Source: Archangium sp.
Lineage (GTDB): Bacteria > Myxococcota > Myxococcia > Myxococcales > Myxococcaceae
Assembly: GCA_016793525.1 (NCBI GenBank)
Contig: JAEUJT010000197.1
Coordinates: 1 to 8,478, forward strand
Length of the DNA stretch: 8,478 nt
Reading direction: 5' to 3'
Shown here: positions 7,223 through 8,478 of the stretch, piece by piece
Layout: every line of letters begins with the position of its first letter
Numbering within the stretch: position 1 is the first letter of the stretch
The notes under the pieces: generated by a model
What the model was told of the DNA's origin: nothing
Databases searched by the model: none
What the model saw: only the letters and a program-made list of their open reading frames with translations
Program-made: the position numbers and the translations under genes

Positions 7223-7256
7223 TTCACGTGCAGCGGAGGCAGGGAGCTACATTTGC
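7223..7256 (+). promoter_or_regulatory. Weak promoter candidates for the right-edge lipoprotein gene
   Basis: Two overlapping possibilities are visible. A sigma-70-like pair is TTCACG (7223-7228) and TACATT (7248-7253) with a long 19-base spacer, which would start RNA near 7260. A sigma-54-like element is GG at 7243-7244 and GC at 7255-7256 with the required 10-base interval and TTTGC at the -12 side, but the -24 side is poor. Both are pattern matches only. The first would keep the downstream hairpin whole in the RNA, while the second would start inside its left arm. Confidence 0.18.
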
Positions 7257-7263
7257 GGCATTC

Positions 7264-7307
7264 GAAAACCCCGGTACCGTCGCCGTCGGTCACCTCGGAG
7301 GGTTTTC
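7264..7307 (+). promoter_or_regulatory. Imperfect leader hairpin pairing with the Shine-Dalgarno region
   Basis: An 8-base perfect inverted repeat, GAAAACCC (7264-7271) and GGGTTTTC (7300-7307), encloses a second helix: GGT (7273-7275) with ACC (7292-7294) and ACCG (7276-7279) with CGGT (7287-7290), separated only by one bulged C at 7291. The apical loop is 7 bases. The right outer arm contains the last three G of the GGAGGG ribosome binding site (7297-7302), and the other bases of that site lie in the internal loop 7295-7299. Folded RNA would therefore partly mask the site, three bases before the ATG at 7311. As DNA the arms could instead be a repressor operator. It is not a terminator, because the coding region follows directly. 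Confidence 0.5.
7297..7302 (+). promoter_or_regulatory. Strong Shine-Dalgarno GGAGGG
   Basis: GGAGGG lies 8 bases before the ATG at 7311, ideal spacing, and fixes that start. It is the only strong, well-spaced ribosome binding site in the window. Confidence 0.8.
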
Positions 7308-7310
7308 CTG

Positions 7311-8478
7311 ATGCGGCAGATTCTCATCATCGTCGGCGTGCTGGCCGCGGCGGGTTGCAGCGGCGCGAGCTCGGAGACATTCGAGCCCGGTGACTCGAAT
7401 GACGCCGTCGTTCGCATGGCGCAGTCGGCCCTCAGCAACGGCTTGTCGACGGTGCAGGTCACCATCACCAACCCCAGCACCTATGCGCTCGGTGAAGGCC
7501 TGGTCGCGCTCACGCCCATCGCGCAGATCAACACCACGACCACCGCGGCGATGCTCGCGTACCTGCGCGGCCCCGGCACGGCGCTCGGCAACGCGCGCCA
7601 GCTCGCGACTTCGGCGGGTCTGACGGTAAACGTCTCGGCCTTCTTGGTGCCGGCGATTCCCGCGGGCGGCACGGCCACCATCATCATCAACGCGGCGCCG
7701 GGCGCGCAGCTCTACTACGTGGCGCGCGAGACACTCACCACGCCCGACTTCGTCGGCTCGTACAGCGCGATGAGCTGGCCGAACGGCACGAGCGGCACCT
7801 TCCAGACCGGCTTCACGCTCGACACCGCGGGCAACATCGTGCGCGGGAACACCAGCGTCGGCGCCACCCCGAACATCGCGGTCATCGCCTTCGACGTGCT
7901 CGCGGGCTGCAACTCGAACTCGAGCGGCTCCATGACCCGGCCGGGCACGCTCTTCAGCGACACGTTCGCCGGCGGCCCCAACGACTCCCGCTGGCCGATG
8001 AACGCCGGCTACGACGCCGACTTCAACGGCGACTGGACCACCGACGGCGTCACCGCGCGCGTGTGGAACCCGCCCGGCGGCAACCCGCAAGCGCCTCGGC
8101 CGGTCACCACCGGCTTCGTGAAGTTCATCGACGTGTGCCCGACCGACGGAGCGACCATCTCCATCGGCGCGAACATCGATGCGGCTTTCACCAGCCTCTC
8201 GAGCAGCGCGACGCTCGTGCTCTATTACTTCGACGCAGCCAACGCGCTGATCCGCGTCGACGCCAACCACAAAATCGGCAAGGGCAACGTGCGGCGCACC
8301 ACGCTGGTCGACTCGGCGGTGCCACGAAACGCGCGGCGCATCGCCGTGGTGCCGATGGCGTACCTCGCGCCCGATGAGACGAGCACCCTCTTCTTCTCGA
8401 AGCTCAACGTCACCTACGCGCCGAAGAACACGTACCAGGTCACCACCATCGCCAACGAGTCGCTCTCGAGCGGCAGCA
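7311..8478 (+). CDS. Secreted lipoprotein of unknown function, N-terminal 389 residues (3' end outside window)
   Basis: The frame opens at ATG 7311, after a strong ribosome binding site, and stays open to the right edge. The product begins with a classical lipoprotein signal, MRQILIIVGVLAAAGCSG, with lipid Cys16. Ser at +2 fits outer-membrane sorting. Residues about 45-140 are Thr/Ala/Gly-rich and strand-like (STVQVTITNPS, GGTATIIINAAPG), as in beta domains of surface proteins. Cys200 is followed by a Ser/Asn-rich linker (NSNSSGS), and from about 214 a second beta-sandwich begins with LFSDTFAGGPNDSRW and continues to about 370 (TLFFSKLNVTY). A 'F-x-D-x-F' entry followed by D-x-R-W recalls concanavalin-like or carbohydrate-binding sandwiches, but I recognise no catalytic motif and do not assign a function. 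It lies 132 bases after the ScsD-like gene on the same strand, with its own probable leader, so independent transcription is likely. Confidence 0.88.
   Translation, partial: MRQILIIVGVLAAAGCSGASSETFEPGDSNDAVVRMAQSALSNGLSTVQVTITNPSTYALGEGLVALTPIAQINTTTTAAMLAYLRGPGTALGNARQLATSAGLTVNVSAFLVPAIPAGGTATIIINAAPGAQLYYVARETLTTPDFVGSYSAMSWPNGTSGTFQTGFTLDTAGNIVRGNTSVGATPNIAVIAFDVLAGCNSNSSGSMTRPGTLFSDTFAGGPNDSRWPMNAGYDADFNGDWTTDGVTARVWNPPGGNPQAPRPVTTGFVKFIDVCPTDGATISIGANIDAAFTSLSSSATLVLYYFDAANALIRVDANHKIGKGNVRRTTLVDSAVPRNARRIAVVPMAYLAPDETSTLFFSKLNVTYAPKNTYQVTTIANESLSSGS

Noticed and set aside
4149..7232. CACGTGCA is present in both intergenic regions (4150-4157 and 7225-7232)
   Set aside because: CACGTG also occurs inside coding sequence (near 237 and 7115), and the flanks do not match. 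Chance is a sufficient explanation in GC-rich DNA.
7290..8270. 326-codon open frame on the minus strand, antisense to the right-edge lipoprotein gene
   Set aside because: Its product is an Arg/Ala/Val repeat-like chain. The plus frame has a lipobox, a strong ribosome binding site and normal composition.
1..8478. A defence island, CRISPR array, mobile element or biosynthetic cluster
   Set aside because: No nuclease, helicase, transposase, integrase, repeat-spacer pattern or carrier-protein motif was found in any supported frame.

Overview
The window is about 8.5 kb of very GC-rich bacterial DNA with strong GC preference at third codon positions, which also creates long antisense shadow frames. 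The gene content suggests a Myxococcota (delta-proteobacterial) chromosome: a very large TPR/DUF3857/transglutaminase-like lipoprotein, several lipoprotein or secreted products, an ScsD-like thiol oxidoreductase and a LeuB-family dehydrogenase. This placement rests on gene style, not on a phylogenetic marker. No RNA genes, CRISPR arrays, insertion sequences or phage genes were seen.

Layout. Four genes run leftward (minus strand) from about 6610: a 348-aa LeuB-type dehydrogenase (5564-6610); 24 bases later a 417-aa thioredoxin-TPR protein (4286-5539); after a 222-base gap, a 1253-aa lipoprotein (302-4063); and 5 bases later the start of a signal-peptide protein cut by the left edge (1-296). 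Two genes run rightward: a membrane-anchored ScsD/TlpA-like thioredoxin (6648-7178), divergent from the dehydrogenase with only 37 bases between start codons, and a lipoprotein cut by the right edge (7311-8478) that stays open for 389 codons.

How they fit together. Five of the six products carry a signal peptide, lipobox or membrane anchor, so most of this is a cell-envelope gene set. Two different thioredoxin-fold proteins, each with an intact CxxC, flank the dehydrogenase, so extracytoplasmic thiol chemistry is a shared theme. The dehydrogenase is the only clearly cytoplasmic metabolic enzyme and may be there only by operon economy. I see no convincing new defence or mobile system. The most interesting points are a large imperfect hairpin that pairs with part of the ribosome binding site of the right-edge lipoprotein gene, and a transglutaminase-like domain in the giant lipoprotein that appears to lack its catalytic Cys and His.
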